A stretch of 64,000 bases of DNA from Acinetobacter kanungonis (GTDB lineage Bacteria > Pseudomonadota > Gammaproteobacteria > Pseudomonadales > Moraxellaceae): NCBI RefSeq assembly GCF_009939195.1, contig NZ_JAACKC010000003.1:351473-415472 (forward strand). The letters run 5' to 3'. Of the stretch, positions 26,508-35,317 are shown piece by piece. How positions within the stretch are numbered: position 1 is the first letter of the stretch; each line of letters begins with the position of its first letter. The translations under genes and the position numbers were made by a program. The notes beneath the pieces were generated by a model. The model was not told where the DNA came from and searched no databases. It worked only from the letters and a program-made list of their open reading frames with translations.

Positions 26508-28289
26508 TTATGCTTGGCTAGTGAAGTAGTCTTCGCTGAAGTTCATAATCAAGTCCGAACCTGCTTTGACTTTAGCAATACGCATGTCTAATTCTGGAAG
26601 AATACGTTGTGCGAAGTATTGAGCAAGTGCCAATTTGTTTTGGAAGAATTCGCCATCTTTGTCTTTTGCGGCATTGGCAATGCGCGCAAACATGTAAGCG
26701 AAGCTTAACAAACCAACTGCGTGTAAGTAATCCACCGCTGCTGCATTCGGAAATTCAACATTTTCAGCCGCTTGCGCAAGAACGAATTGAGTCAGGTCTG
26801 CAACTTCTGTAGCAGCATCTAATGTTGCATCTTTAATGAAGTTTAAGTCAGCATCTAAACCGTTGGCGAAATCACGAATTTCTTCGATGTATTCAGCTAC
26901 GTAGGCTCCGTTACACTTAATGGTTTTACGACCAATTAAGTCTTGAGACTGAACGCCGTTGGTGCCTTCGTAAATCTGTGCAATACGTAAGTCACGTACA
27001 CATTGCTCCATACCCCATTCACGAATATAACCATGACCACCGAAGCACATTTGTGCATCAAGCGTTGCTTGGAATGCAGTATCGGTTAAGTAAGCTTTGG
27101 CAATTGGTGTCAAAAGTGCAACGCGGTCGTTGGCTTTTTTCACTGCTTCAGCATCGGTAGAGAACTTGGTGATGTCTAACTGTTGACCCACATACACTGC
27201 AAATGCACGTGATGCTTCATTGTTCGCACGTACGTTGAGCAACATACGACGTACATCACCATGCACTAAAATGCTGTCTGCTGGCTTGTTTGGAGATTTC
27301 ACACCAGACGCGCTACGACCTTGTAAACGATCCGTCGCATATTGTGCCGCATTTTGATAAGCAAATTCAGACGCACCGAGACCTTGAATACCCATTGATA
27401 AACGTTCGTAGTTCATCATCACGAACATTGCGGCAAGACCTTCGTTTTCTTTGCCCACGAGGTAGCCTTTTGCACCGTCAAAGTTCATGACGCAAGTTGC
27501 AGAAGCTTTAATCCCCATTTTGTGTTCGATTGAACCAGGACCTGCGGCATTACGCTCGCCCACTGAACCATCTTCGTTTACAATGAATTTCGGCACAATG
27601 AATAAAGAAATACCACGTGAACCTGCTGGCGCATCTGGAGTTTTCGCTAAGACCAAGTGAATGATGTTTTCAGCTAAGTCGTGGTCACCGCCCGTAATGA
27701 AGATTTTTGTACCCGTGATGTTGTAAGTACCATCTTGGTTCGGTTCAGCTTTAGTTTTGATAATCCCTAAATCTGTACCTGAGTGTGGTTCAGTTAAGCA
27801 CATGGTGCCTGACCATTCACCAGAGTAAATTTTAGGTAAATACGTTTCTTTTTGCTCTTGAGATGCATAGCTGTTTAACGCCATACCTGCACCCACTGAA
27901 AGTAATGGGTAAAGCATAAAAGATGGGTTGGTTGCGAACAGCATTTCGTCAGAAAGTACAGTCAGCATTTTAGGCATGCCTTGGCCGCCCCATTCTTCTT
28001 CTGCACCTAAACCAATCCAACCACCTTGAGCATATTGTTGGAACGCTTCTTTGAAACCAGCAGGTGTCGTCACTGCGCCATTGTTATAAGTTGCACCTTC
28101 TTCATCACCTGTACGGTTCAGCGGAAGCGTTACATTTTGCGCAAATTTCGCCATCTCTTCCAAAATAGCTTCTGCAGTCGCAGCATCTAAATGTGCTAGA
28201 TTTTCGTTAGACTGCCAGAATTGTTCTGCGTTAAAAACATCATTTAAGATGAATTTCATATCTGCAAGCGGTGCATTATAAATTGGCAT
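26508..28289 (-). CDS. Acyl-CoA dehydrogenase with C-terminal extension, paralogue A
   Basis: FAD enzyme of fatty-acid or acyl-CoA oxidation, of the long type with an extra C-terminal domain (3-methylmercaptopropionyl-CoA dehydrogenase-like), 593 residues. Signature 1 is MCLTEPHSGTDLG (near residue 160). Signature 2 is CFGGHGYIREWGMEQ with DLRIAQIYEGTN (near residues 415-445). The N-terminal start PIYNAPLADMKFIL is shared with the next gene. It lies 168 nt downstream of paralogue B, with a terminator between. Substrate chain length cannot be read. Confidence 0.9.
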   Translation of the reverse strand: MPIYNAPLADMKFILNDVFNAEQFWQSNENLAHLDAATAEAILEEMAKFAQNVTLPLNRTGDEEGATYNNGAVTTPAGFKEAFQQYAQGGWIGLGAEEEWGGQGMPKMLTVLSDEMLFATNPSFMLYPLLSVGAGMALNSYASQEQKETYLPKIYSGEWSGTMCLTEPHSGTDLGIIKTKAEPNQDGTYNITGTKIFITGGDHDLAENIIHLVLAKTPDAPAGSRGISLFIVPKFIVNEDGSVGERNAAGPGSIEHKMGIKASATCVMNFDGAKGYLVGKENEGLAAMFVMMNYERLSMGIQGLGASEFAYQNAAQYATDRLQGRSASGVKSPNKPADSILVHGDVRRMLLNVRANNEASRAFAVYVGQQLDITKFSTDAEAVKKANDRVALLTPIAKAYLTDTAFQATLDAQMCFGGHGYIREWGMEQCVRDLRIAQIYEGTNGVQSQDLIGRKTIKCNGAYVAEYIEEIRDFANGLDADLNFIKDATLDAATEVADLTQFVLAQAAENVEFPNAAAVDYLHAVGLLSFAYMFARIANAAKDKDGEFFQNKLALAQYFAQRILPELDMRIAKVKAGSDLIMNFSEDYFTSQA

Positions 28290-28386
28290 AGTTAGTTCAC
28301 CTTTGTTGTATACATCATGTGCCGAGTGTGGAATAACACGCGATCACACGTATTATTGATAGAATTAAATTTAGCATTGATTACAT

Positions 28387-28424
28387 AAAAAAAGGACCGT
28401 CAAAACCGACCAGTCCTTTTTTCT
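28387..28424 (-). terminator. Terminator between the two acyl-CoA dehydrogenase genes
   Basis: AAAAAAGGAC paired with GTCCTTTTTT around a longer loop. On the minus strand it follows paralogue B by 33 nt, so the two paralogues are probably separate units. Confidence 0.75.
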
Positions 28425-28457
28425 TAAATTAACATTGCAAGCAACATTAAAGTGTGA

Positions 28458-30260
28458 TTAGAACGCGAAGTGTTCCGCATCTAATGACATTAATGGCTCT
28501 ACACCACCAGAAATCACTTCAACGTGTGAACGAACACGCGGCAAGATTTTCTTGAAGTAGAAGCGAGCAGTGGTCACTTTGGCATTGTAGAAGTCTACAT
28601 CGGTAGTGCCCGCAGCAAGCGTTTGCTGTGCAACCAACGCCATTTGAGCCCATAGGTACGCTAGTGTTACATAACCAGAGAAGTATAGGTAATCTACTGC
28701 AGCAGCACCAACTTCATCAGGGTTTTGCATTGCGCGCATACCAATTTGCATGGTGAGGTCGCCCCATTCTTTGTTGAGTGCAGCCAATGGCTCAACAAAT
28801 TCTTTCATTGCCGCATCGTCTTTGTTAGCTTCGCAGAATTTGTGAATCATCTTGGTGAAGTCTTTCAACATTGCACCTTGAGTACCCAAAACTTTACGAC
28901 CTAATAAGTCCAACGCTTGAATTTCTGTTGTACCTTCATATAAGCACGAGATACGGGTATCACGAACAATTTGTTCCATACCATGTTCAGAAATAAAGCC
29001 GTGACCACCAAACACTTGTACGCCGTGTTTTGCAGATTCAGAACCTGTTTCAGTCAAGAAGGCTTTTGCAATCGGGGTAAGCAACGACAAAATGTTGTCA
29101 GAGTTTTTACGCTCTTCTTCAGTTGCACCTTGTTCTACGATATCCGCATGGAAAGATAACAAGTAAACCAAGGCACGACCTGCTTCAGCAAAAGATTTTT
29201 GCGTTAACAGCATGTTACGTACAGCTGGATGCACGATAATTGGATCTGCTTCTTTTTCAGGTGCTTTAGGACCAGAAAGTGAACGCATCGCTAAACGGTC
29301 TTTCGCGTATGCAAGCGCACCTTGGAACGAACCTTCCGATGCAGCAAGACCTTGAACTGCTGTGCCAATACGTGCGGTGTTCATGAAGGTAAACATACAG
29401 TTTAGACCACGGTTTTCAGGTCCAATTAAGTAACCTTTTGCGTTGTCAAAGTTGATCACACAGGTCGCATTACCGTGAATACCCATTTTATGTTCAATTG
29501 AACCACAACGCACTGCATTACGCTCACCCACAGTACCATCAGCATTTAAGTTGAATTTTGGTACGATGAATAATGAAATACCTTTAGTACCTTTTGGCGC
29601 ACCTGGAAGGCGTGCAAGAACGATGTGAATAATGTTCTCTGCCATGTCGTGCTCACCAGCAGAGATAAAGATTTTCTCGCCAGTAATTGCATAGCTACCG
29701 TCAGCATTTGGTTCAGCTTTGGTACGGATAATACCAAGGTCAGAACCTGCATGAGATTCTGTCAAGCACATGGTGCCTGTCCAAACACCTGATACAAGGT
29801 TTGGTAAGTAAGCATCTTTTTGTTCTGGTGAACCGTGGTGTTCTAAAGTACGCACTGCACCATGAGAAAGACCAGGGTACATGCCCCAAGCCCAGTTCGC
29901 AGTACCAACCATTTCAGAAATCACGTTACCTAAAGAAACTGGTAAACCTTGACCGCCATATTGCTCTTCAGCAGAAAGAGAAGGGAAGCCGAGTTCAATA
30001 TATTTTTGATAAGCTTCTTTAAAGCCAGTCGGTGTAGTCACCACACCATCATTCCAAGTACAACCTTCTTGGTCACCGCTTTGGTTGATTGGAGACAATT
30101 CGTTTTCACAGAAATCTGCAGCAGCTTCTAAATATTGGTCAACCAATTCACGGCTTACGGTTTCTTGGAAAGCAGGCAGTTTTGCATAATGTTGTTCAGC
30201 ATTTAGTAATTCATGCAAAACGAACTGCATATCACGTAAGGGCGCTTTGTATTGTGGCAT
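28458..30260 (-). CDS. Acyl-CoA dehydrogenase with C-terminal extension, paralogue B
   Basis: Same family and domain order as paralogue A, about 600 residues. MCLTESHAGSDLG and VFGGHGFISEHGMEQ with DTRISCLYEGTTEIQ are the two signatures. The start is MPQYKAPLRDMQFVL at 30260, which has GAGGA about 9 nt upstream; the frame's earlier ATG (30287) adds nine unlike residues. The two proteins are clearly homologous along their length but not identical, so this is an old duplication. Likely beta-oxidation, with different acyl preference than its neighbour. Confidence 0.9.
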   Translation of the reverse strand: MPQYKAPLRDMQFVLHELLNAEQHYAKLPAFQETVSRELVDQYLEAAADFCENELSPINQSGDQEGCTWNDGVVTTPTGFKEAYQKYIELGFPSLSAEEQYGGQGLPVSLGNVISEMVGTANWAWGMYPGLSHGAVRTLEHHGSPEQKDAYLPNLVSGVWTGTMCLTESHAGSDLGIIRTKAEPNADGSYAITGEKIFISAGEHDMAENIIHIVLARLPGAPKGTKGISLFIVPKFNLNADGTVGERNAVRCGSIEHKMGIHGNATCVINFDNAKGYLIGPENRGLNCMFTFMNTARIGTAVQGLAASEGSFQGALAYAKDRLAMRSLSGPKAPEKEADPIIVHPAVRNMLLTQKSFAEAGRALVYLLSFHADIVEQGATEEERKNSDNILSLLTPIAKAFLTETGSESAKHGVQVFGGHGFISEHGMEQIVRDTRISCLYEGTTEIQALDLLGRKVLGTQGAMLKDFTKMIHKFCEANKDDAAMKEFVEPLAALNKEWGDLTMQIGMRAMQNPDEVGAAAVDYLYFSGYVTLAYLWAQMALVAQQTLAAGTTDVDFYNAKVTTARFYFKKILPRVRSHVEVISGGVEPLMSLDAEHFAF

Positions 30261-30569
30261 GTCGGTTTTCCTCAATACTGGTTTCAACCAGCGTTATAAT
30301 CCTAATAAACATGGTGACGTGCCTTCAATGACACGTTTTTAAGTACAAGTTAATCGTGCAACATCTTGTTATAAGGTACAAGCTCTTGCCCCCGATTTCT
30401 TAGTGACTGTAAAGTCAAAAAAAGGTGGCTTGAATTTTCTAAGTATATTGAGTGTAAACGTTTTTATGTTTTTTTAGATGATACAAATAGTCAAAAAACG
30501 TAAAAAGTTATGTCCCTCATTTAGGCATAAAAAAAGACGCTTGCGGCGTCTTTTTTGTTGTAAATCTGC
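30261..30569. other. Spacer upstream of paralogue B
   Basis: About 300 bases with no gene. It holds the terminator of the lipoprotein gene (30528-30557) and presumably the promoter of the dehydrogenase. A long A/T-rich stretch is present near 30410-30500, but I could not fix -35 and -10 boxes. Confidence 0.5.
30528..30557 (-). terminator. Terminator after the lipoprotein gene
   Basis: AAAAAAGACGC, loop TTGC, GGCGTCTTTTTT. A-run and T-run on both sides make it usable in both directions. Confidence 0.85.
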
Positions 30570-31190
30570 TTATGCGGCTGGAGGCGGAGCCATATTTGCT
30601 GTTGGTGCAGCATTCGGCTGCGGCTGATTTGGGAAGAAGCGTACTGAACATTTGCCTGAAAGCGTTTGTTCACCTGCCTTAATCTGAACAACTTTGCCAT
30701 CGGTTTGACCTTTACATGCAGTTTCAACCGCTTGTTGGAAGGCTTGTTTTTCTTTTAAACGTTGATCGAACTGTTGCACCATTTGTTGACGCTGGGCATC
30801 TGTCAGTTTTTCACCACGTTGTGGGCGCATCATGCCTTCATCACCTTGCATTGGCGGTTGACCCATATGCATGCCATGACCGTGTTTCTGATCGGGTTGG
30901 AACACGATATTACATTGACCATCAATCGTTTGCGTGCCTGCTTTTACTTGAACATTTTGTCCAGCAGTTTTGCCGTCACAGGCTTGTTTCATCTGTTTGA
31001 ACATTTCTTTGTGTCCAGCGCGCATTTGTTCACGTTCAGCACGCTGTTCAGGAGAGAGACGCTCACCATGGCGACCATCCATCATACGATGTGGTTGATC
31101 TTGTGGCTCAGGTGTTGATTGGCAAGCGGTTAAAGCACCTACACTTAAAACACAGCAAGTGGCTAATACAATTTTTTTCGTCAAGTTCAT
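30570..31190 (-). CDS. Lipoprotein with two Cys-containing repeats, divergent from baeS
   Basis: 206 residues. Signal peptide with lipobox LTAC, Cys at about residue 23. The mature part has two similar units: QACDGKTAGQNVQVKAGTQT with GQCNIVF near residue 68, and TACKGQTDGKVVQIKAGEQT with GKCSVRF near residue 158. Each has two Cys that could form a disulphide. Between them lies a Met, His and Gln-rich linker, and the tail is Pro/Ala-rich. No family recognised. It shares a 133-nt spacer with baeS and could be a target or partner of the system, which is inference. Confidence 0.75.
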   Translation of the reverse strand: MNLTKKIVLATCCVLSVGALTACQSTPEPQDQPHRMMDGRHGERLSPEQRAEREQMRAGHKEMFKQMKQACDGKTAGQNVQVKAGTQTIDGQCNIVFQPDQKHGHGMHMGQPPMQGDEGMMRPQRGEKLTDAQRQQMVQQFDQRLKEKQAFQQAVETACKGQTDGKVVQIKAGEQTLSGKCSVRFFPNQPQPNAAPTANMAPPPAA

Positions 31191-31323
31191 TACAAGTTAC
31201 CCCAGCACGCTATTTTTCATTTGTGCTTAAAGATTAAATAATAAAGATGAAGAAACAATGGAGGGTTTTTTGAAAATAGGTTGGTTACAATAGCCTTAAC
31301 AAAATAACAATTGAGCACCGCTG

Positions 31324-32979
31324 TTGAATATCCGACGTGTCCCGATTGCACTACGCCTCTTCTTGACTGTATTGCTTACCACCTTAGTGATTATTACGCT
31401 AAGTCTGGGGGTATTGCATTGGACCATGCAAAAAAACTTCACCCGCTATGTGGCTGATGTTGAAATGCAGAAACTGGATCATCTGATCAGTAATTTGGCA
31501 AGCGTGTACTCGGTCTATCATGACTGGGGCAATGCCATTCAAGCCCAGATATTACAAATTGAAGGGCAGGCAGATCCTGATGATTATGACCGTTTGTCGC
31601 ATTGGTGGTTACGCCGACAGTATGATATTGCCTTGCAGCAGCGTTATTTTGAAGAACATACCTTTGTTAATTTGCCGCCTACTTTGGCACGTGCAGATCA
31701 GGGTAAGCCCTTATTAGATCAAGAAGAATTACGCTGGCTAGAGTTGAACCTGCCTTCCGAATATCAGCCTTTTGAGGGGCTGAAATTTCCATTGAAATCC
31801 AATGAAAATGCCTTCCGTCCGCCTGATCGTAAAGAGGGGCAGAATAAATTAAAAGAGACGAATCAGAAGAAACAGTTTATCTCGATGCCTGACCGACTCG
31901 GACTCAGCTCACGTTTATCTTTATATGATGCCAAACGCCAATTTGTGGTGGGAGAACCTGCTTCAGATCAGATTTCGTATCGTCCGATTATCGTTGAAGA
32001 CAAAGTGGTGGGTTATTTAGGCTTAAAACCAGTGCTGGATCAGGATGATGCTCTAAGTATTAACTTCTTTAGTAATCAAAAGCGTTATTTGTTCTTGGTG
32101 TATGGTTTGACCATTTTGGCGAGTTTGATTGCTGCATTATTGTTGGCGACCTATTTCAAGAAACCAATTCAGCGTTTGTTGAATGGTACACGTGAACTGA
32201 CCCAAGGCAATTACCAACATCAGGTGAAAATTAACCGTAATGATGAGTTGGGTGATTTATCCAATGAGTTAAATCGACTGGCAGAAATTCTGGATCAACA
32301 CGAAACTTCGCGTCGTCAGTGGGTCGCAGATACCTCACACGAATTAAAAACACCATTGGCTGTTCTGCAAGCGCAGATTGAAGCCATGCAGGATGGAATT
32401 CGTAAAGCCACCCCAGAGCATTTAGGTGCCATGATGCGTCAGGTCAGCAGCCTGAAAAAATTAACTCAGGATTTGGCGGATCTGGCGCAGGCAGATGCAC
32501 AACAGTTGAAGTGTTATTTCAATGCCATCAATCCTTGGGATGTGGTGGTGCAAGAAATTGAAAACTTCAAACCAAAGTTTGAACAGGCGAATCTGAAAGT
32601 CAGCGTGCAGGGCGATGCGCCTGTCTTACAATTAGATACAGACCGATTCAAACAAATTGTGGTCAACTTACTCAGCAACAGTATTCGCTATACCGAGCAG
32701 GGTGGAGAAATCCAGATTCATACTGAACAAACGGCTACAGAGTGGAGTCTGTATGTGGATGACAGTCCTTACGGTTTAAGCGATGAACAATTACGGCATT
32801 TGGGTGAGCGTTTTTATCGTGTTGATGATTCGCGTACCCGAAGCACAGGTGGCACAGGACTGGGTCTGGCTCTTTCCTGTAAGATTGCGCAGGCACTGGG
32901 TGGACGTTTGAGTTTTGAACATTCGCCTTTGGGTGGGTTGCGTTGCAAACTCACTTTTCCCAAACAAATGAAAGCATAA
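31324..32979 (+). CDS. baeS: Sensor histidine kinase, BaeS-like
   Basis: Inner-membrane envelope-stress kinase; BaeS/BaeR controls drug and solvent efflux in Acinetobacter. One helix at about residues 10-32 and another near 260-278 flank a periplasmic sensor domain. HAMP follows (TYFKKPIQRLLNG...), then the H-box DTSHELKTPLAVLQ, N-box NLLSNSIRYT and G2 box GGTGLGLALSCK. 551 residues. The start is TTG at 31324, for which the ribosome binding site is weak. The regulator gene follows by 11 nt. Confidence 0.88.
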   Translation: MNIRRVPIALRLFLTVLLTTLVIITLSLGVLHWTMQKNFTRYVADVEMQKLDHLISNLASVYSVYHDWGNAIQAQILQIEGQADPDDYDRLSHWWLRRQYDIALQQRYFEEHTFVNLPPTLARADQGKPLLDQEELRWLELNLPSEYQPFEGLKFPLKSNENAFRPPDRKEGQNKLKETNQKKQFISMPDRLGLSSRLSLYDAKRQFVVGEPASDQISYRPIIVEDKVVGYLGLKPVLDQDDALSINFFSNQKRYLFLVYGLTILASLIAALLLATYFKKPIQRLLNGTRELTQGNYQHQVKINRNDELGDLSNELNRLAEILDQHETSRRQWVADTSHELKTPLAVLQAQIEAMQDGIRKATPEHLGAMMRQVSSLKKLTQDLADLAQADAQQLKCYFNAINPWDVVVQEIENFKPKFEQANLKVSVQGDAPVLQLDTDRFKQIVVNLLSNSIRYTEQGGEIQIHTEQTATEWSLYVDDSPYGLSDEQLRHLGERFYRVDDSRTRSTGGTGLGLALSCKIAQALGGRLSFEHSPLGGLRCKLTFPKQMKA

Positions 32980-32990
32980 AGGAAATATTC

Positions 32991-33677
32991 ATGAAGCATA
33001 TTATGCTGGTTGAAGATGAAGTTGAACTGGCTCAATTGGTCCGTGATTATCTAGAAGCAGCAGGCTTTGAAGTCAGTCTATTCCATGATGGGCAAGAAGC
33101 TTATGACAGCTTTATGCAGCGTAAACCGAGTCTAATGATTTTGGACTTGATGGTACCGCGTATGGATGGTCTGACCATCTGCCGTAAAGTGCGGGAACAG
33201 TCGGATTTGCCGATTATTATGGTGACTGCACGTACTGAAGAAATTGATCGTGTATTGGGTCTGAATATGGGCGCAGATGATTATGTCTGTAAGCCATTTA
33301 GCCCGAAAGAATTGGTGGCTCGTGTGCAGGCCGTGTTACGTCGTTTAGACCGTAAAGCCGAGCCTGAAGAAAATAGCTTGTTCCGTATAGATAAAGCACA
33401 ACAACGCATCTGGTATCAACAAAAGACCCTCAACTTAACCCCAACCGAGTTCCGCTTGCTGGAGTTGTTCTTGGAGCATGTCGGTCAGGTCTATTCGCGC
33501 GTGCAATTACTCGATCATATTAACCCAGACAGTTTTGATGTCGCTGACCGTGTTATTGATAGTCATATCAAAAACTTACGCCGTAAGATTTCAGATGCCG
33601 CCGAGACTGGAAATCGCCATGAATGGATTCAAGCCGTGTATGGTGTGGGCTATCGTTTTGAGTATCCAGAAGATTAA
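32991..33677 (+). CDS. baeR: OmpR-family response regulator, BaeR-like
   Basis: Partner of the kinase just upstream. Receiver domain with phospho-Asp in LMILDLMVPRMDG, Thr in IIMVTARTEE and Lys in VCKPFSPKEL. The C-terminal winged helix is in the last 95 residues (NLTPTEFRLLELFLEH, RVIDSHIKNLRRK, YGVGYRFE). The ATG at 32991 has AAAGGAAA 5-9 nt upstream; 16 extra in-frame residues before it are not BaeR-like. 228 residues. Confidence 0.93.
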   Translation: MKHIMLVEDEVELAQLVRDYLEAAGFEVSLFHDGQEAYDSFMQRKPSLMILDLMVPRMDGLTICRKVREQSDLPIIMVTARTEEIDRVLGLNMGADDYVCKPFSPKELVARVQAVLRRLDRKAEPEENSLFRIDKAQQRIWYQQKTLNLTPTEFRLLELFLEHVGQVYSRVQLLDHINPDSFDVADRVIDSHIKNLRRKISDAAETGNRHEWIQAVYGVGYRFEYPED

Positions 33678-33701
33678 GGCTTGTAGATAAAACGAGTTTT
33701 C

Positions 33702-33742
33702 CTGTGGATAACCACAACGTTATCCACAGAAAATGTGGATAA
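33702..33742. promoter_or_regulatory. Cluster of three consensus DnaA boxes
   Basis: TTATCCACA occurs at 33720-33728 on the plus strand and at 33703-33711 and 33734-33742 on the minus strand. The first two form a perfect 11-bp inverted repeat (33702-33712 with 33719-33729). It lies between the convergent baeR and selO genes. No dnaA, dnaN or other origin gene is near, and there is no T-run for a terminator. Confidence 0.65.
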
Positions 33743-33764
33743 ACGCGTTGAGGAAATCGACAAT

Positions 33765-35210
33765 TTAAGAAGAACAACTGACCATTACTTCGGGCACATC
33801 ATTGGGTAATGGACCTAAATCTTCAGCGCACTCCACATCAGGCTGTTTTGTAAATGGCTGGCTGAGCAAGCTGAATAAGCGATCCACCTCTGAAAAGTCA
33901 TTACGTTCAGCCAGTTCAATCGCACGTTGCGCCATGTGATTGCGCAAAATATAGTGAGGGTTGGCGTGCTGCATGGCTTGATCTAATGCGGCTTGGTCTT
34001 GATGTTCCCGAATCGATTGATATTGCTGCAAGAACTGCTCGAACTGACGTCGATCAAGACAGTCGTCCAAGAGCGGTTGATATTCTTTATTTTGCAGACG
34101 AATAAAGCTTTGGGTGTAGTCCAGTTGTTCAGATTGCAAAATTCTTAAGAAGAGCATGCCACAATCAAAACTCTCTTGATGAAAATCAGGCAAGCCCATT
34201 TTTTGACAAAGCCCTAAACGGTAATGTTCGAGAAAGGTCGGCTCATAATGGCTTAAGCTGGCGGTCAAATCTTCTTTCCATTGCTCTTTTTCATAACCTT
34301 CAGGGATCAAAGGCATTAAATTGTTGAGCCAGATCCATAAGTTCCAATGCCCGATACTCGGTTGCTGCTGATAGGTATAGCGACCTTGATAATCGGAATG
34401 GTTGTTAATCCAATTCGGGCGGAAACGCTCCATAAAGCCGTATGGACCGAAATCCAGAGTGGAACCTGTGATATTCAAGTTATCGGTGTTCATAACACCA
34501 TGCGCAAAACCGACCAACTGCCATTTGGCAATCATGATTGCAGTCCGTTGCACGACTTGCGTTGCAAAAGCCAAGATCGGCTGTTCTGCGTTTAGGCATT
34601 CAGGATAATGCCATTCAATACATTTTTGGGTAAAGTCAGCCAACAGGTCAGATTGGTACTGATTAATCCACTCAAAATGCCCCAAGCGAATATGGCAGTC
34701 GGATGTCCTGAGGAGCATTGCACCAAGTTCTAATTTTTCACGTTGGACACCTTGGGTTGATGAGGTGAATCCGACAGCATTACTGGAAGGGATGCCGAGT
34801 GCATTTAAGGCATGTCCTGCCAAATACTCACGAATGACCGAGCGTAGAACCGCACGTCCGTCTCCCATGCGTGAATACGGGGTTTGACCTGCACCCTTTA
34901 AATGTAAATCAATGGTCTGTTGCTTTTTATCTAAGATTTGTGCAATCAGTAAGCCACGACCATCGCCAAGTTGTCCTGCCCATTGTCCAAATTGATGCCC
35001 GGCATAGACCATGGCAAGTGGCGGAAATTCAGTAAATGTTCGTTGTCCACTACAGATTTCCACCCAAGCGGCTTGTTCTTCAGTACTCCATTGCAGTTCT
35101 TCAGCCAATGCTTGATTGAAATGCCCAGCTTTCGCGCCCACAAGAGGAAGTGGCATTTGCTGATGGTAAAGTTTCGGACTGAGGGTGGGGTAGCGTGAAT
35201 TGAACAACAT
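33765..35210 (-). CDS. selO: Protein adenylyltransferase SelO (YdiU)
   Basis: Pseudokinase-fold enzyme that transfers AMP to Ser, Thr or Tyr of target proteins, linked to redox stress. 481 residues, the usual length. The N-terminal part has MVYAGHQFGQWAGQLGDGR and LHLKGAGQTPYSRMGDGRA (flipped nucleotide-binding loop and Lys region). The middle has GVMNTDNLNITGSTLDFGPYGF, the catalytic/metal Asp-Asn and DFG-like segment. No selenocysteine is involved in this form; the C-terminus has plain Cys residues near the end (VSCSS). Confidence 0.93.
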   Translation of the reverse strand: MLFNSRYPTLSPKLYHQQMPLPLVGAKAGHFNQALAEELQWSTEEQAAWVEICSGQRTFTEFPPLAMVYAGHQFGQWAGQLGDGRGLLIAQILDKKQQTIDLHLKGAGQTPYSRMGDGRAVLRSVIREYLAGHALNALGIPSSNAVGFTSSTQGVQREKLELGAMLLRTSDCHIRLGHFEWINQYQSDLLADFTQKCIEWHYPECLNAEQPILAFATQVVQRTAIMIAKWQLVGFAHGVMNTDNLNITGSTLDFGPYGFMERFRPNWINNHSDYQGRYTYQQQPSIGHWNLWIWLNNLMPLIPEGYEKEQWKEDLTASLSHYEPTFLEHYRLGLCQKMGLPDFHQESFDCGMLFLRILQSEQLDYTQSFIRLQNKEYQPLLDDCLDRRQFEQFLQQYQSIREHQDQAALDQAMQHANPHYILRNHMAQRAIELAERNDFSEVDRLFSLLSQPFTKQPDVECAEDLGPLPNDVPEVMVSCSS

Positions 35211-35265
35211 AAGATGGGATCTGGCGATTAGACTCTGCCCACTATAACAAAATCATCAGCTAAAA

Positions 35266-35299
35266 ATGAATAAAGCTTCCAAATGGAAGCTTTATTCAT
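35266..35299 (-). terminator. Perfect 15-bp hairpin after the desaturase gene
   Basis: A perfect 15-bp stem, ATGAATAAAGCTTCC with its complement, and loop AAAT, 18 nt past the desaturase stop. The T-run is weak, but the stem is very strong. Confidence 0.7.
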
Positions 35300-35317
35300 G
35301 GCATACAGCGCTGAGGG

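Noticed and set aside
33702..33742. Chromosome origin (oriC)
   Set aside because: DnaA boxes are present, but there is no AT-rich unwinding region or dnaA/dnaN/gidA neighbour.
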